NCBI RefSeq assembly: GCF_025847275.1 | Contig: NZ_JAOZEV010000005.1 | Location: 273,452-337,451 of the forward strand | Direction of reading: 5' to 3' | From: Flavobacterium frigoritolerans | Lineage (GTDB): Bacteria > Bacteroidota > Bacteroidia > Flavobacteriales > Flavobacteriaceae | Length of the DNA stretch: 64,000 nt | Shown here: positions 34,880-44,011 of the stretch, one piece after another | Layout of the letters: every line of letters starts with the position of its first letter | Numbering within the stretch: the stretch's first letter is position 1 | Program-made: the position numbers and the translations under genes | Notes under the pieces: model-generated | Seen by the model: the letters and a program-made list of their open reading frames with translations, nothing else | Told to the model about the DNA's origin: nothing | Databases searched by the model: none

Positions 34880-36433
34880 ATGATAACAATAGCAGAGCAA
34901 TTCGGAATGAAAGACGCATTGGCGCAATTGGGTATAAAAGCCATTAACGAAGGAACATCAACCGGAATAAATAACTTTTCTTCAGGTGATATTCTTGAAA
35001 GCTTTTCGCCAGTAGACGGAAAATTAATAGCATCGGTAAAAACATCTACGGCTGCCGATTATGAAAAAGTAATGCAAACAGCGACTGAGGCATTTAAGGT
35101 GTTTAGACTTATGCCAGCGCCACAACGTGGAGAAATCGTACGTCAGTTTGGAGAAAAATTACGTCAGAATAAAGAAGCTTTAGGTAAATTGGTTTCTTAC
35201 GAAATGGGGAAATCATTACAAGAAGGATATGGAGAAGTTCAGGAGATGATTGATATTTGCGATTTTGCAGTAGGATTATCACGTCAGCTTCACGGATTAA
35301 CAATGCATTCTGAGCGCCCAGGACACCGTATGTATGAGCAATATCACCCAATGGGAATTGTCGGTATTATTTCGGCATTTAACTTTCCAGTAGCGGTTTG
35401 GTCATGGAACACGGCTTTGGCTTGGATTTGTGGTGACGTTTGCGTTTGGAAACCATCAGAGAAAACACCACTTTGTGGTATAGCTTGCCAAAATATAATT
35501 GCACAGGTAATTAAAGAAAACAATCTTCCAGAAGGTATTTCTTGCTTGATTAATGGCGATTATAAAGTAGGAGAGCTGATGACTGCAGATAAACGTATTC
35601 CTTTAGTATCGGCTACAGGTTCTACTCGTATGGGTAAAATTGTTGCCCAAACTGTTGCTGGACGTTTAGGTAAATCATTATTAGAATTAGGAGGAAATAA
35701 TGCAATTATTGTTACTCCTGATGCAGATATTAAAATGACTGTCATTGGTGCTGTTTTTGGAGCAGTAGGAACGGCAGGACAACGTTGTACTTCGACACGT
35801 CGTTTAATCATTCACGAAAGTATTTATGATAAAGTAAAAGATGCAATCGTTTCGGCTTACAAACAATTACGTATCGGAAATCCTTTAGACGAAAACAATC
35901 ATGTTGGTCCGCTAATCGATACACATGCTGTAGAGATGTATGCAAATGCCTTAACAAAAGTTGTTGCCGAGGGAGGTAAAATCCTTGTAGAAGGTGGTGT
36001 ACTTTCTGGAGAAGGTTACGAAAGCGGATGTTATGTAAAACCAGCTATTGCTGAAGCTGAAAATTCATTTGAAATCGTACAACATGAAACATTTGCTCCT
36101 GTTTTGTATTTAATAAAATACAGTGGAACTGTAGAAAACGCTGTTGATATTCAAAATGGAGTTGCTCAAGGTTTGTCTTCAGCAATTATGACTAATAATT
36201 TGCGTGAAGCAGAGTATTTCTTATCTGTTGTAGGTTCGGATTGCGGTATTGCAAACGTAAACATCGGAACTTCGGGTGCTGAAATTGGTGGAGCCTTTGG
36301 TGGTGAAAAAGAAACTGGTGGAGGTCGTGAATCAGGTTCTGATGCTTGGAAAATATACATGCGTCGCCAGACTAACACAATCAATTATACTACAAGTTTG
36401 CCATTGGCACAAGGAATAAAATTTGATTTGTAA
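34880..36433 (+). CDS. ALDH7-family aldehyde dehydrogenase (aminoadipate semialdehyde type)
   Basis: 517 residues. The nucleophile is C303 in GTAGQRCTSTRR, with SATGSTRMG, LELGGNNAI and the C-terminal GGAFGGEKETGGGRESGSDAWKIYMRR, which is diagnostic for ALDH7 (antiquitin, bacterial AmaB-like). Known members oxidise alpha-aminoadipic semialdehyde/piperideine-6-carboxylate to aminoadipate in lysine and hydroxylysine breakdown; some act on other aldehydes. It is monocistronic with a strong terminator. A kinase/phospholyase fusion that could produce its substrate is encoded at 14756-17059. Confidence 0.92.
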   Translation: MITIAEQFGMKDALAQLGIKAINEGTSTGINNFSSGDILESFSPVDGKLIASVKTSTAADYEKVMQTATEAFKVFRLMPAPQRGEIVRQFGEKLRQNKEALGKLVSYEMGKSLQEGYGEVQEMIDICDFAVGLSRQLHGLTMHSERPGHRMYEQYHPMGIVGIISAFNFPVAVWSWNTALAWICGDVCVWKPSEKTPLCGIACQNIIAQVIKENNLPEGISCLINGDYKVGELMTADKRIPLVSATGSTRMGKIVAQTVAGRLGKSLLELGGNNAIIVTPDADIKMTVIGAVFGAVGTAGQRCTSTRRLIIHESIYDKVKDAIVSAYKQLRIGNPLDENNHVGPLIDTHAVEMYANALTKVVAEGGKILVEGGVLSGEGYESGCYVKPAIAEAENSFEIVQHETFAPVLYLIKYSGTVENAVDIQNGVAQGLSSAIMTNNLREAEYFLSVVGSDCGIANVNIGTSGAEIGGAFGGEKETGGGRESGSDAWKIYMRRQTNTINYTTSLPLAQGIKFDL

Positions 36434-36451
36434 GATTAAAATCATTTATAT

Positions 36452-36496
36452 AAAAACCGCTTTTTCTCCTATTATTTGAGAAAAGCGGTTTTTTTT
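36452..36496 (+). terminator. Terminator after the ALDH7 gene
   Basis: A stem AAACCGCTTTT/AAAAGCGGTTT with an extra CTC/GAG closure and a run of eight Ts. Confidence 0.85.
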
Positions 36497-36609
36497 AATG
36501 CTTAATTTATAGTGTTTTATTTAAATTAGCACTTAAATATGAAGTGTTCTGTTATTTCATGTGCTTTTTAAATAGTGGTAAATAAATAATATTTTGAAAA
36601 ATTATTAAT

Positions 36610-37422
36610 ATGAGTTTAATTTTTTTAGCGGGACTTACTCCTTTTGGATATGGTTTTTTAGGAGTGATAGCGCTTTCTATATTAATTGCTTATATGTGGC
36701 TTAAGTCATCGGGAAAAAAAGAGAAAATGGGATGTTTCTCCATCGGATTTACTGCCTTTGTCATTTGGTTTGCTTTAATGTTTCCTGTTGCTATATCTTT
36801 CTCTATTATAGAGAATGGAACAAAAATTACCCAATTAGGAGTGGCTATTTTTTGGTTTCTACTTTTTGCTTTGGGAGCATATATTATATTTAGTAAGAAT
36901 AGAACAGGAGTTAAAAAAGTGCTCTTAGGGATTTTTAAATACGTTTTGTTTTCAATAGTATTGGGATTGTTTTTAACGATGCTTGGCGGATTAGCTTATT
37001 TCGTTTATTTAAGGCTTTTTACTCATGAAAAAGATGATTCTCCTATTTGGGTTGCTCTGTTATGCATCTTTTTTTTAGCATCACTTATTTTGGCTGCTGT
37101 AGGTCTTTTTATCCAAAGTAAAGAAGGTAAGAAAAAAGAAAAAACTACTTTTTATAAGTTAGAAGAAGCAAAGCTAAAACCTGATATGGTAGTCGAATTA
37201 AATTTAACTAATGCTAAGCTAGATGCATTTCCCGTAGCAATTCTACAATTTAAAAACATTAAGTTTCTAGTTTTAAGTAATAATAATATTAGTGAGATTC
37301 CTAACGAAGTCAATAAATTGCAGCAATTAATCGGTTTAGATTTAAGTAACAACCCAGTTTCTGATTTAGAAAGAAATAAGATCCGAAAGTTGCTTTCTAA
37401 TCAAGTAGAAATTGTGTTTTAA
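36610..37422 (+). CDS. Membrane protein with C-terminal leucine-rich repeats
   Basis: 270 residues. About five transmembrane helices fill residues 1-165. A charged linker follows (GKKKEKTTFYKLEEAK), then about three leucine-rich repeats (LNLTNAKLDAFPVAI, FLVLSNNNISEIPNEV, GLDLSNNPVSDL). The LRR tail is probably cytosolic and would bind a protein partner. I do not recognise a named family for the membrane part. It starts a tight run with the GIDE-domain, LemA and small membrane protein genes (gaps of 34 and 7 bases, then an overlap), so a joint membrane complex is plausible. Confidence 0.7.
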   Translation: MSLIFLAGLTPFGYGFLGVIALSILIAYMWLKSSGKKEKMGCFSIGFTAFVIWFALMFPVAISFSIIENGTKITQLGVAIFWFLLFALGAYIIFSKNRTGVKKVLLGIFKYVLFSIVLGLFLTMLGGLAYFVYLRLFTHEKDDSPIWVALLCIFFLASLILAAVGLFIQSKEGKKKEKTTFYKLEEAKLKPDMVVELNLTNAKLDAFPVAILQFKNIKFLVLSNNNISEIPNEVNKLQQLIGLDLSNNPVSDLERNKIRKLLSNQVEIVF

Positions 37423-37456
37423 TAATTTTAATATTGAATAATCTATAGTCTTAATA

Positions 37457-38500
37457 ATGAACGAATTCTTTACATTTTTTGATCAAAATAAGCCAGATGG
37501 TGGAATGGTAGTTTTCCTGATGTTTTTTAGTCTGGGAATTGCATTGTTTCAAACTATAATTCTTTCAGGTTTATATAATTTAAAATTCCCAACATGGCTG
37601 TTTTTTGTTTTATGTCCATCGTTTATTGGCTTGAGTTTTCTAGTTGATTCCAAATATACCCTTATGGTTTTCTTTTTTTTATTTGCATCTGTTTTTATAC
37701 TAGGAATTATAGGTATGTTTTATTCAGGAATTCAAAGTAGTAAAATTGAAAAAGCTGAAAGAGAAAAATTCAATAGAAAACATAATATTCAAAAAACACC
37801 TTTAAGTGAGAAACTGCTTGGTTTGCTTATTTTAGTTGTAGTGATTGGGGCAATTGCTTGGTTGGTTAAAATAGAGAAATTAAAGTTTCTTTTCTTTATT
37901 ATTCCTGGGCTTATTTTTATAAAAATGATTTTTTTTCCAAGTAACAAAAGTAAGTTTCTTAAGCTTCAGGCGGTTTTGCCAACTTCTAAGATGAATGCGA
38001 TTGCGATGGGATTAGTTGAGGTAGAAGGTGATTTGGAAGAAATTGAACCTATTATTTCACCTTATTTTAGTAAACCCTGTATAGGATATTATTATACCAT
38101 CGAAGAAGAAGGACCTGCAGATGATGATGGCAAAAGATCTTATAGAACTATATTTACAGAACTTAAAACGGGTGTTTTTAAGATAAAAGACGAAACAGGA
38201 AGTGTTACTGTAAATGGAGAAGGATTAGAATTCTATTTTGATAGAATCGATAAGCAGGAGGGAGGAAAAAAGAGGTATTCCGAAACCTATTTAAAACATA
38301 ACGATTATATGTTGCTGATTGGTTATGCCGATTCAGATCAAGGCAATGTCGTTCTCAGAAAAGGAGACTCTAATGGCATTTTTGGGGTAGCGATACCTCA
38401 AAGTATTTCATTTAGGAATAAATACCAACCATTGCTAATTTCATTTTTAACAACACTATTTTTCATTACACTTATACTTATCTATATCATTTTAAACTAA
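37457..38500 (+). CDS. GIDE-domain membrane protein
   Basis: 347 residues with about five N-terminal transmembrane helices and one at the C terminus. The middle (about residues 175-325) reads SKMNAIAMGLVEVEGD, ISPYFSKPCIGYYY, RTIFTELKTGVFKIKDETGSVTV and LLIGYADS, which matches the GIDE domain of the MULAN/MAPL mitochondrial E3 ligases. It lacks the RING finger those proteins carry. Bacterial GIDE proteins often accompany LemA, and here lemA begins 7 bases later. The function is unknown; a membrane-stress or quality-control role is a guess. Confidence 0.7.
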   Translation: MNEFFTFFDQNKPDGGMVVFLMFFSLGIALFQTIILSGLYNLKFPTWLFFVLCPSFIGLSFLVDSKYTLMVFFFLFASVFILGIIGMFYSGIQSSKIEKAEREKFNRKHNIQKTPLSEKLLGLLILVVVIGAIAWLVKIEKLKFLFFIIPGLIFIKMIFFPSNKSKFLKLQAVLPTSKMNAIAMGLVEVEGDLEEIEPIISPYFSKPCIGYYYTIEEEGPADDDGKRSYRTIFTELKTGVFKIKDETGSVTVNGEGLEFYFDRIDKQEGGKKRYSETYLKHNDYMLLIGYADSDQGNVVLRKGDSNGIFGVAIPQSISFRNKYQPLLISFLTTLFFITLILIYIILN

Positions 38501-38507
38501 ATAAAAT

Positions 38508-39071
38508 ATGACAGCACAAAACATTGCTTTAATCGTGGGGCTAATTCTGGTAATTATACTATTTAACTTTTTTATCGGTACTTATAATAAGCTGGTTATG
38601 CTAAAGAATAACTTCGAGAAAGCTTTTAGGAATATTGACGTTATTTTGATGCAAAGAGCAGATGAAGTACCAGAGTTGGTTAAAGTTGCCTCTAAGTTTA
38701 TGGAACATGAAACAGCTATGCTGACTAATTTGACTAAGTTACGTACTGATTTCTTAAATTCTAAAACGGTCGATGAAAAAATAGAAAACGCTAATGAGTT
38801 TTCTAAATCCTTGAAAACGTTGTTTGCTGTTTCAGAAAATTATCCAACATTAGCATCTAATTCAAATTTTCTTGAATTACAAAAACGAGTTTCGCAAATG
38901 GAAGACAAAATCGCCGACAGAAGAGAGTTTTTTAACGATAGTGTAAATCTTTATAATATCGGTATTCAGGAGTTTCCAAACCTTATTTTAGCAAAAATGT
39001 TGGGTTATAAAACACAAACTTTATTTGAAGTTTCAACAGAAGAAAAAGCATATAATGGAATTCAATTTTAA
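38508..39071 (+). CDS. lemA: LemA family membrane protein
   Basis: 187 residues. One N-terminal transmembrane helix (residues 6-27) is followed by the LemA helical bundle. Its opening YNKLVMLKNNFEKAFRNIDVILMQRADEVPELV and its FNDSVNLYNIGIQEFPNLILAKMLGY segment are typical. Most of the protein should lie outside the inner membrane. LemA proteins are widespread, of unclear function, and are often encoded near M48 or TPM-domain proteins; here the partner is a GIDE protein. The last 17 bases overlap the start of the next gene. Confidence 0.92.
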   Translation: MTAQNIALIVGLILVIILFNFFIGTYNKLVMLKNNFEKAFRNIDVILMQRADEVPELVKVASKFMEHETAMLTNLTKLRTDFLNSKTVDEKIENANEFSKSLKTLFAVSENYPTLASNSNFLELQKRVSQMEDKIADRREFFNDSVNLYNIGIQEFPNLILAKMLGYKTQTLFEVSTEEKAYNGIQF

Positions 39072-39456
39072 TAAACTCTTCGGTTATGAAACCGAAATAA
39101 ACAAAGCCACTGATTTAGTTTTAATCTACGGATTTGCTATTATAATCTTTGGTATTTTAGGATTCACAATTATCGCGGCCATATTGAGAAAGATGGGTTT
39201 TACGGCTATTATTAGTTATTTCATTTCGCCACTACTATTGTGTTTAGGGCTTACGCTGTTATTATCAGTATTACCCACCATTCTTTTTTATGTAGTTGCT
39301 TCAGATGTGTCAGGTGTGCAGCTAATTTATAGTTGGATAACTATTTTCTTAGGGATGCTGTTTTTTGTAGTATTTAATCTCAGCACAATTAAAAAGTTTG
39401 TAAAAGAGTTCGGAAAGATGTCTGAACAGCAAGAGTTTAGAAATAGAAACAGGTAA
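39055..39456 (+). CDS. Small membrane protein overlapping lemA
   Basis: 133 residues from the ATG at 39055, with about three transmembrane helices and a basic C-terminal tail. An earlier in-frame ATG at 39025 would lengthen the overlap with lemA and add a KKKH stretch; the later start is preferred. The family is not recognised. The 17-base overlap with lemA implies translational coupling, and the terminator at 39562 closes the four-gene unit. Confidence 0.65.
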   Translation: MEFNFNKLFGYETEINKATDLVLIYGFAIIIFGILGFTIIAAILRKMGFTAIISYFISPLLLCLGLTLLLSVLPTILFYVVASDVSGVQLIYSWITIFLGMLFFVVFNLSTIKKFVKEFGKMSEQQEFRNRNR

Positions 39457-39561
39457 TGCAACAAAATTGCATTTTAAGCATAAGCGATTAATTCCAGAAA
39501 TGGATTAGTGTTAATTGGTGAAATTGGTGTTGAAAACAGATTTCGCAATACAGTTGCAATA

Positions 39562-39597
39562 AAGAAAGACTTCCTTTTTTGGGAAGTCTTTCTTTTG
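39562..39597. terminator. Terminator between the LemA cluster and the pectate lyase gene
   Basis: A 13-bp perfect stem (39562-39574 with 39582-39594) in a convergent gap, with A-rich and T-rich flanks, so it can work both ways. Confidence 0.8.
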
Positions 39598-39616
39598 AAC
39601 AGTAATTTGCAATGAG

Positions 39617-42172
39617 TTATTTTTTAATTATTATTTGGTTTGATGTGCCTTCTGCTGTTTGTAGTTTTATTAAGTAATTCCCAGGAGTTAAATGGCTCAT
39701 GTCGATTGTTTCAATGTCTTTTCCAGTAGTTTTTACTAAAGAACCATTCATGTTGTAAATCATTACATTCTCTATATTCTGATTTGAGTTTGATATATTT
39801 AAATAATCAGTTACGGGATTAGGGTACAAAATTATTTTTTTAGTTTGAATATTGTCATTAACCCCCAATGTAGTCTTGTACTCAGTACTTATATAATATA
39901 AGTTTGCCGTGTCGCCTTTAGAAATTGTATTGTTGCCAGCAGGAACTGTAATAGTAATGATTCCTGCGCTTGCAGTGTAATTTGTACCGTTTATCTTGAC
40001 TTTTCCTGAAAAAGTATTGTCGAATACTAAAGTCAATGTTGACTCATTAGTTGTAGTATATGTTATGGTCGTGCTTGTTTCTATTTTTAAACGTGCAGTT
40101 AATGCCAAATCAGAATAACTTACAGATCCTGCTGTGGCATTCATGTTGCCAGTGATGTTGTAGAATGAACTTTCCTTGATAGATGCTGTAAAGTTATGTA
40201 TTTGAGTGCCAGAAGCGCTTCCTACAGGTATAACTGTAACAGTTCCAGATAATATTGTCGGTGTCCCTGCAGTACCAATTGTAGTTACTGAATAAGATAG
40301 AGTAGCAGTAGGTGTTCCTGAGATTGTGATTGTTTTAGCAGAAGTATTTTTTACTACGCTAATTCCTGATGCAGGTAATCCAGATATAGTTACATCAGTA
40401 GCATCGCCTCCCCAAGTTAAAACGATTGATTCAATAGACGTGTTTTCAGCAACTTCTTGGCTAATGTTGTTAGTTGTTGCAATTAGTGTTTGACTGCTAG
40501 TTGGTATAGTTTGCTCACCTTGAATTGCTTTTAATGTTGTTTTGTAACCTATTAGAGCGTTTTTTAAGGGTATATTTACGGCATATGAAGTATCATCTAC
40601 TGCGTTATCAAAACCAAATTTGAAATCACCACCGTTTATACGACCAGCGTATTGCATAACTTTTGTTTTTGCATCTTCAGGACTATCAGGAATGTAAGGA
40701 TACATTATTGCTAGATTAGTGTCGAAGTTGTTATAAGTATTCCCGCCAGAACTTGATTTAACTGTTGCAGGAACTTGTTCGTTTCTTGTTAAAGCAACAT
40801 AAGCGTCGAAGTCTGTTGTAGAATTAATTTTGCCAGCAATATTATATAAAGGATTTGGATCAGCATAAGCTACAAAACGCATGGAGTTAGTTCCGATAGA
40901 GGAGTCTAATGTGTTATTAAATGCCTTTATTGAGCCACCAGCTTCATTTGAAAAAGTTCCCTGATTACCAGCATCATTTGCTTGTTTAGAGCCGCTCCAT
41001 ATATCAGTACCCTGCATAGAGATTAGCATAGGATTTTTTGCATTACGAAAATAGTTTGCCTCCATAAATAGAGAAGAGCCTAAAGTAGCTCCTGACCCGT
41101 ATTTAGAATTCCCATCATAATAGTTGTTGTATATATGGGCTGAGTAATAGCGTACACGCGGATGACGTGAATCAGAGTGGTCGTACCAATTATGGTGATA
41201 TGTTATATATCCAGGATTAGCTCCTTCGCTTAAGCCTAATAGATTTGATTTTCCGCTATCCCAAAAGTGATTGTATGAGAATGTAACATAATTTGATTTT
41301 TTGCTGTCTAAAGCACCATCCCCTTTAATCTGATCGGCATCGCTGCCAGCATTTCCATAAAAGAAATCGCAATTATGTACCCAAACATAGTCATTGCTCT
41401 GCTGGAGTCCAATATTGTCACCTTCTCCGCTATTACAGTTCATAGTACCAATATTGCGTATTTCAATATTAGATGCATTTTTGATTCGTATTCCCCATCC
41501 ATCGGCTACAGCATCATCCCCAATTCCTTCTACAGTGATGTAAGATGCAGCTGCATTATTATTTTCGATTACGATATCACCGGCTAACATATAATCAAGA
41601 TCGGTTATTTGTCCAATCATACGTACAATTAAAGGGCGTAAATCTTTCCCTTTTTTATATCCATCCAATATTGATTGTAAGCCAACAGATGGACTAGGAG
41701 TTGCTCCGGTTACAGCCAATGAGACTGTGTTTTTAGTAGTTTCTGTTATATAAATAATTACAGCTCCATTTTTTGGAGTACCCTCTGAATTGTATGCACC
41801 GGGTATGCGACCGTTAGAAAATGCAAATCCAGCACGATCATGTGATTTTACGGTAATTGAAGCTGTCGTTGAGCTAGTTCCTTCTACGCCAGCTATAACA
41901 GGTTTTATTTTTACAGTGTATGCACCAGCTTTAATTCCGGGTATGTCTGCGCGGTAGTAACTCCCGTAACTTCGGATAAGTTGGTTATCTATTTTTTGAT
42001 CAGTTATTCCCATTCCGGTATAGTAAACATTATAGCTTTGAGCATTAGCGACAGGCTGCCATTTTACATATGCAGATTCTAGCCATCCAGCAGCTTCGTT
42101 AATGGACACTTGTTGTGCCCATACTTGGACAGAAGCAAGTGAAATTGTCAAAAAAAGTAATAGTTTTTTCAT
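39617..42172 (-). CDS. Secreted PL1 pectate lyase with type IX sorting domain
   Basis: 851 residues with a signal peptide ending VWAQ (residue 20), then a fibronectin-III-like domain (about 25-110) and a right-handed beta-helix of family PL1. Calcium-site and catalytic signatures are SNDYVWVHNCDFFYGNAGSDADQIKGD, YITYHHNWYDHSDSRHPRVR and HIYNNYYDG. Two more beta domains follow, then the C-terminal type A sorting domain starting ILYPNPVTDYLNIS. It should be exported by the type IX system to the surface or medium and cleave polygalacturonan by beta-elimination. It stands alone, without SusCD. A LacI-type operator sits on its promoter. Confidence 0.92.
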   Translation of the reverse strand: MKKLLLFLTISLASVQVWAQQVSINEAAGWLESAYVKWQPVANAQSYNVYYTGMGITDQKIDNQLIRSYGSYYRADIPGIKAGAYTVKIKPVIAGVEGTSSTTASITVKSHDRAGFAFSNGRIPGAYNSEGTPKNGAVIIYITETTKNTVSLAVTGATPSPSVGLQSILDGYKKGKDLRPLIVRMIGQITDLDYMLAGDIVIENNNAAASYITVEGIGDDAVADGWGIRIKNASNIEIRNIGTMNCNSGEGDNIGLQQSNDYVWVHNCDFFYGNAGSDADQIKGDGALDSKKSNYVTFSYNHFWDSGKSNLLGLSEGANPGYITYHHNWYDHSDSRHPRVRYYSAHIYNNYYDGNSKYGSGATLGSSLFMEANYFRNAKNPMLISMQGTDIWSGSKQANDAGNQGTFSNEAGGSIKAFNNTLDSSIGTNSMRFVAYADPNPLYNIAGKINSTTDFDAYVALTRNEQVPATVKSSSGGNTYNNFDTNLAIMYPYIPDSPEDAKTKVMQYAGRINGGDFKFGFDNAVDDTSYAVNIPLKNALIGYKTTLKAIQGEQTIPTSSQTLIATTNNISQEVAENTSIESIVLTWGGDATDVTISGLPASGISVVKNTSAKTITISGTPTATLSYSVTTIGTAGTPTILSGTVTVIPVGSASGTQIHNFTASIKESSFYNITGNMNATAGSVSYSDLALTARLKIETSTTITYTTTNESTLTLVFDNTFSGKVKINGTNYTASAGIITITVPAGNNTISKGDTANLYYISTEYKTTLGVNDNIQTKKIILYPNPVTDYLNISNSNQNIENVMIYNMNGSLVKTTGKDIETIDMSHLTPGNYLIKLQTAEGTSNQIIIKK

Positions 42173-42238
42173 AATTCTGGTTTTTGTTAATGGTTGGTTT
42201 TAAATAGATTACTCTAAATGTTCATTTTATTGTTAAAA

Positions 42239-42260
42239 TGTAATCGATTACACGAAAGTA
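42239..42260 (-). promoter_or_regulatory. LacI-type operator on the pectate lyase promoter
   Basis: TGTAATCGATTACA (42239-42252) is a perfect 14-bp palindrome with the central CG of LacI/GalR/CcpA operators. It directly abuts a -7-like TACTTTCG on the minus strand (42260-42253, one mismatch to TAnnTTTG), so the start of transcription would fall inside the operator, which suggests repression. The regulator gene is not in the window. Confidence 0.65.
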
Positions 42261-42436
42261 AATAAAATTTCTATATTATTATTTATTTTAGATAAAAAAT
42301 ACACATAGTAAAAAAATATCCATTTTAAATATTAATTATGTAATGATATTCTTTTAGCGTTACGTATTAGCTAATGGTTGAGATTATTGGCTTGGCTGAA
42401 TATCACATCTTCATTTTCTGAAAATTTAGGACATAA

Positions 42437-42466
42437 AAAAAAGCAACTCGTAAGAGTTGCTTTTTT
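42437..42466. terminator. Terminator after the 42.5 kb lipoprotein gene
   Basis: A perfect 13-bp stem (42437-42449 with 42454-42466) with a GTAA loop, A and T tracts on both sides. It lies 42 bases beyond the minus-strand stop codon. Confidence 0.8.
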
Positions 42467-42507
42467 GAGCGAGTGTAAGTAAATACTACATTCTGTTTTG
42501 TAAATGT

Positions 42508-43293
42508 TTATTTTTTTGGTTTTATTATTCTCAATGAATATAATAATTTACCTTTTCTGTAGGATGGTTTCTCATCTGATTTTGTTAGAAGTACAAGATC
42601 ATATAATTCTACTTTATCTTTTTGGAATTCAATTCCTAATTTTTGATCAGATCCATCCACTGTCGTGAAATTTATTGCTGTTATACCTCGAGTATCTGCT
42701 GAATCTCCATTTATGCTAATATAATAGCTTTTGAAATTTGCAAGACCATCTACTTTTCCATCTTCAGTAAACTTAATTTCAGTTTTTGAAGATTTAGTTG
42801 AATAAATGTTATCCGAGAGTGCTTTGTTTATTAAAAGACGAAGTACAGTTACGTTTGTTTCTTTCGCTTTTTTGACCAATGAACTATCTGCTTTGACATA
42901 TTCTTGTGAATGATAACGTTCATCGAGTGGTAATAGGATTAAATTCCCATCTTGGATTACAGCTTTTTGAGTTTTGGTTTCATACAAATGGTTGACTAAA
43001 GTGTCGTTTTTAAAGGAAGCTAAATAGTTGCTCTTTTCGAGATCTTCATTTATAAAAGTAATGCTATCTTTCAAGTTTTCTGGTACTATAATTTCTGTAA
43101 CACCATTGTGAATGGTCTGGATTCCATTATCAATAATTATATTATCGATGAAGTCTTTTGCAATCCAAGTGCCTGCGAAAGTATTAGGCTGTATTTTTTC
43201 AGTTTCCTTTTTAGAATCTTTACATGATACAGCAGTAAGTACTAAAAATGCTATTGATGTAGAGTAAAAAGTATTTTTGATAAATTTTTCCAT
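42508..43293 (-). CDS. Hypothetical lipoprotein
   Basis: 261 residues. The signal peptide ends with the lipobox TAVSC (C24). The mature part is predicted beta-rich, with FAGTWIAKDFIDNI near the start (a lipocalin-like GTW motif) and KTEIKFTEDGKVDGL in the middle. No family was recognised. A TACATTTG box at 43318-43325 and terminators on both sides mark it as monocistronic. Confidence 0.65.
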   Translation of the reverse strand: MEKFIKNTFYSTSIAFLVLTAVSCKDSKKETEKIQPNTFAGTWIAKDFIDNIIIDNGIQTIHNGVTEIIVPENLKDSITFINEDLEKSNYLASFKNDTLVNHLYETKTQKAVIQDGNLILLPLDERYHSQEYVKADSSLVKKAKETNVTVLRLLINKALSDNIYSTKSSKTEIKFTEDGKVDGLANFKSYYISINGDSADTRGITAINFTTVDGSDQKLGIEFQKDKVELYDLVLLTKSDEKPSYRKGKLLYSLRIIKPKK

Positions 43294-43317
43294 AATTGAA
43301 GTGTAAATAATTTAGTA

Positions 43318-43325
43318 CAAATGTA
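43318..43325 (-). promoter_or_regulatory. -7 box (TACATTTG) for the lipoprotein gene
   Basis: It matches TAnnTTTG on the minus strand, 25-32 bases upstream of the start codon. Confidence 0.4.
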
Positions 43326-43363
43326 TTTAATATATAATTGATATCTAGTGAGTTTGTGATAAA

Positions 43364-43395
43364 AAAAGGCCATTTGAAATTTCAAATGGCCTTTT
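43364..43395 (-). terminator. Terminator after the barrel-like protein gene
   Basis: A perfect 16-bp palindrome (43364-43379 with 43380-43395) flanked on the minus-strand 3' side by TTT. Confidence 0.8.
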
Positions 43396-43441
43396 GGATA
43401 TGTTTAAGCTATTAAAGCTTGAAAAGTGTTGTTGTTTCTTT

Positions 43442-43966
43442 CTATAAACTAAAAGAAGCTCCTAAGCTAAAAGTAAATTGATTGTTTAAATGGTCAAACA
43501 CTTTATCGTTGTCACCGTATTTAGCAATTGGAAAACCAAGTTCAGTGAATACACCAAAACCATCTGTAAAGAAATAACGACCACCAACATGACCGCCAAA
43601 ATTTCTTAATCCAAGGCTTAAACCAGGATAAACATCTAGTTTTTTATCTACATTTATTACGTTTCCTAGGTTAGCATTCATTCTAACTTTTGCATCAAAA
43701 CGATCTTTAAATGCAGGTTTTACTCCGTAATATTGAGTGGTACCATAAAAACCATTATATTCATTTATTCCTAATAAATAGCTACTTACAAATCCAATAG
43801 AGATGTTTTCTCCAAGACCTAAATCTATAGAAGCCTGAATTCCTGTACCACCATCTTGGATGTTTGCCCCGATGTTAACCTTAGTGTCACCTTTGCCGCT
43901 GAAAGCTTGTTGCGCTTGAGTTAAACCAAAAACTAATAAAAACGCAAGTGTAATAATCTTTTTCAT
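43442..43966 (-). CDS. Outer-membrane barrel-like protein (DUF6646-like)
   Basis: 174 residues with a signal peptide ending TQAQ (residue 18). The mature protein alternates polar and hydrophobic residues in short strands (TKVNIGANIQ, GIQASIDLGLG, ISIGFVSSYLLG) and ends in FTFSLGASFSL with a hydrophobic C-terminal residue, as in small outer-membrane barrels. I associate it with DUF6646, known mainly from Flavobacteriaceae, with moderate certainty. Its function is unknown. A TATTTTTG box at 43992-43999 probably drives it separately from the phosphatase gene upstream. Confidence 0.65.
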   Translation of the reverse strand: MKKIITLAFLLVFGLTQAQQAFSGKGDTKVNIGANIQDGGTGIQASIDLGLGENISIGFVSSYLLGINEYNGFYGTTQYYGVKPAFKDRFDAKVRMNANLGNVINVDKKLDVYPGLSLGLRNFGGHVGGRYFFTDGFGVFTELGFPIAKYGDNDKVFDHLNNQFTFSLGASFSL

Positions 43967-44011
43967 AAAATGTAGTGATTTATAATTTTTGCAAAAATAA
44001 GTCTTTATATA

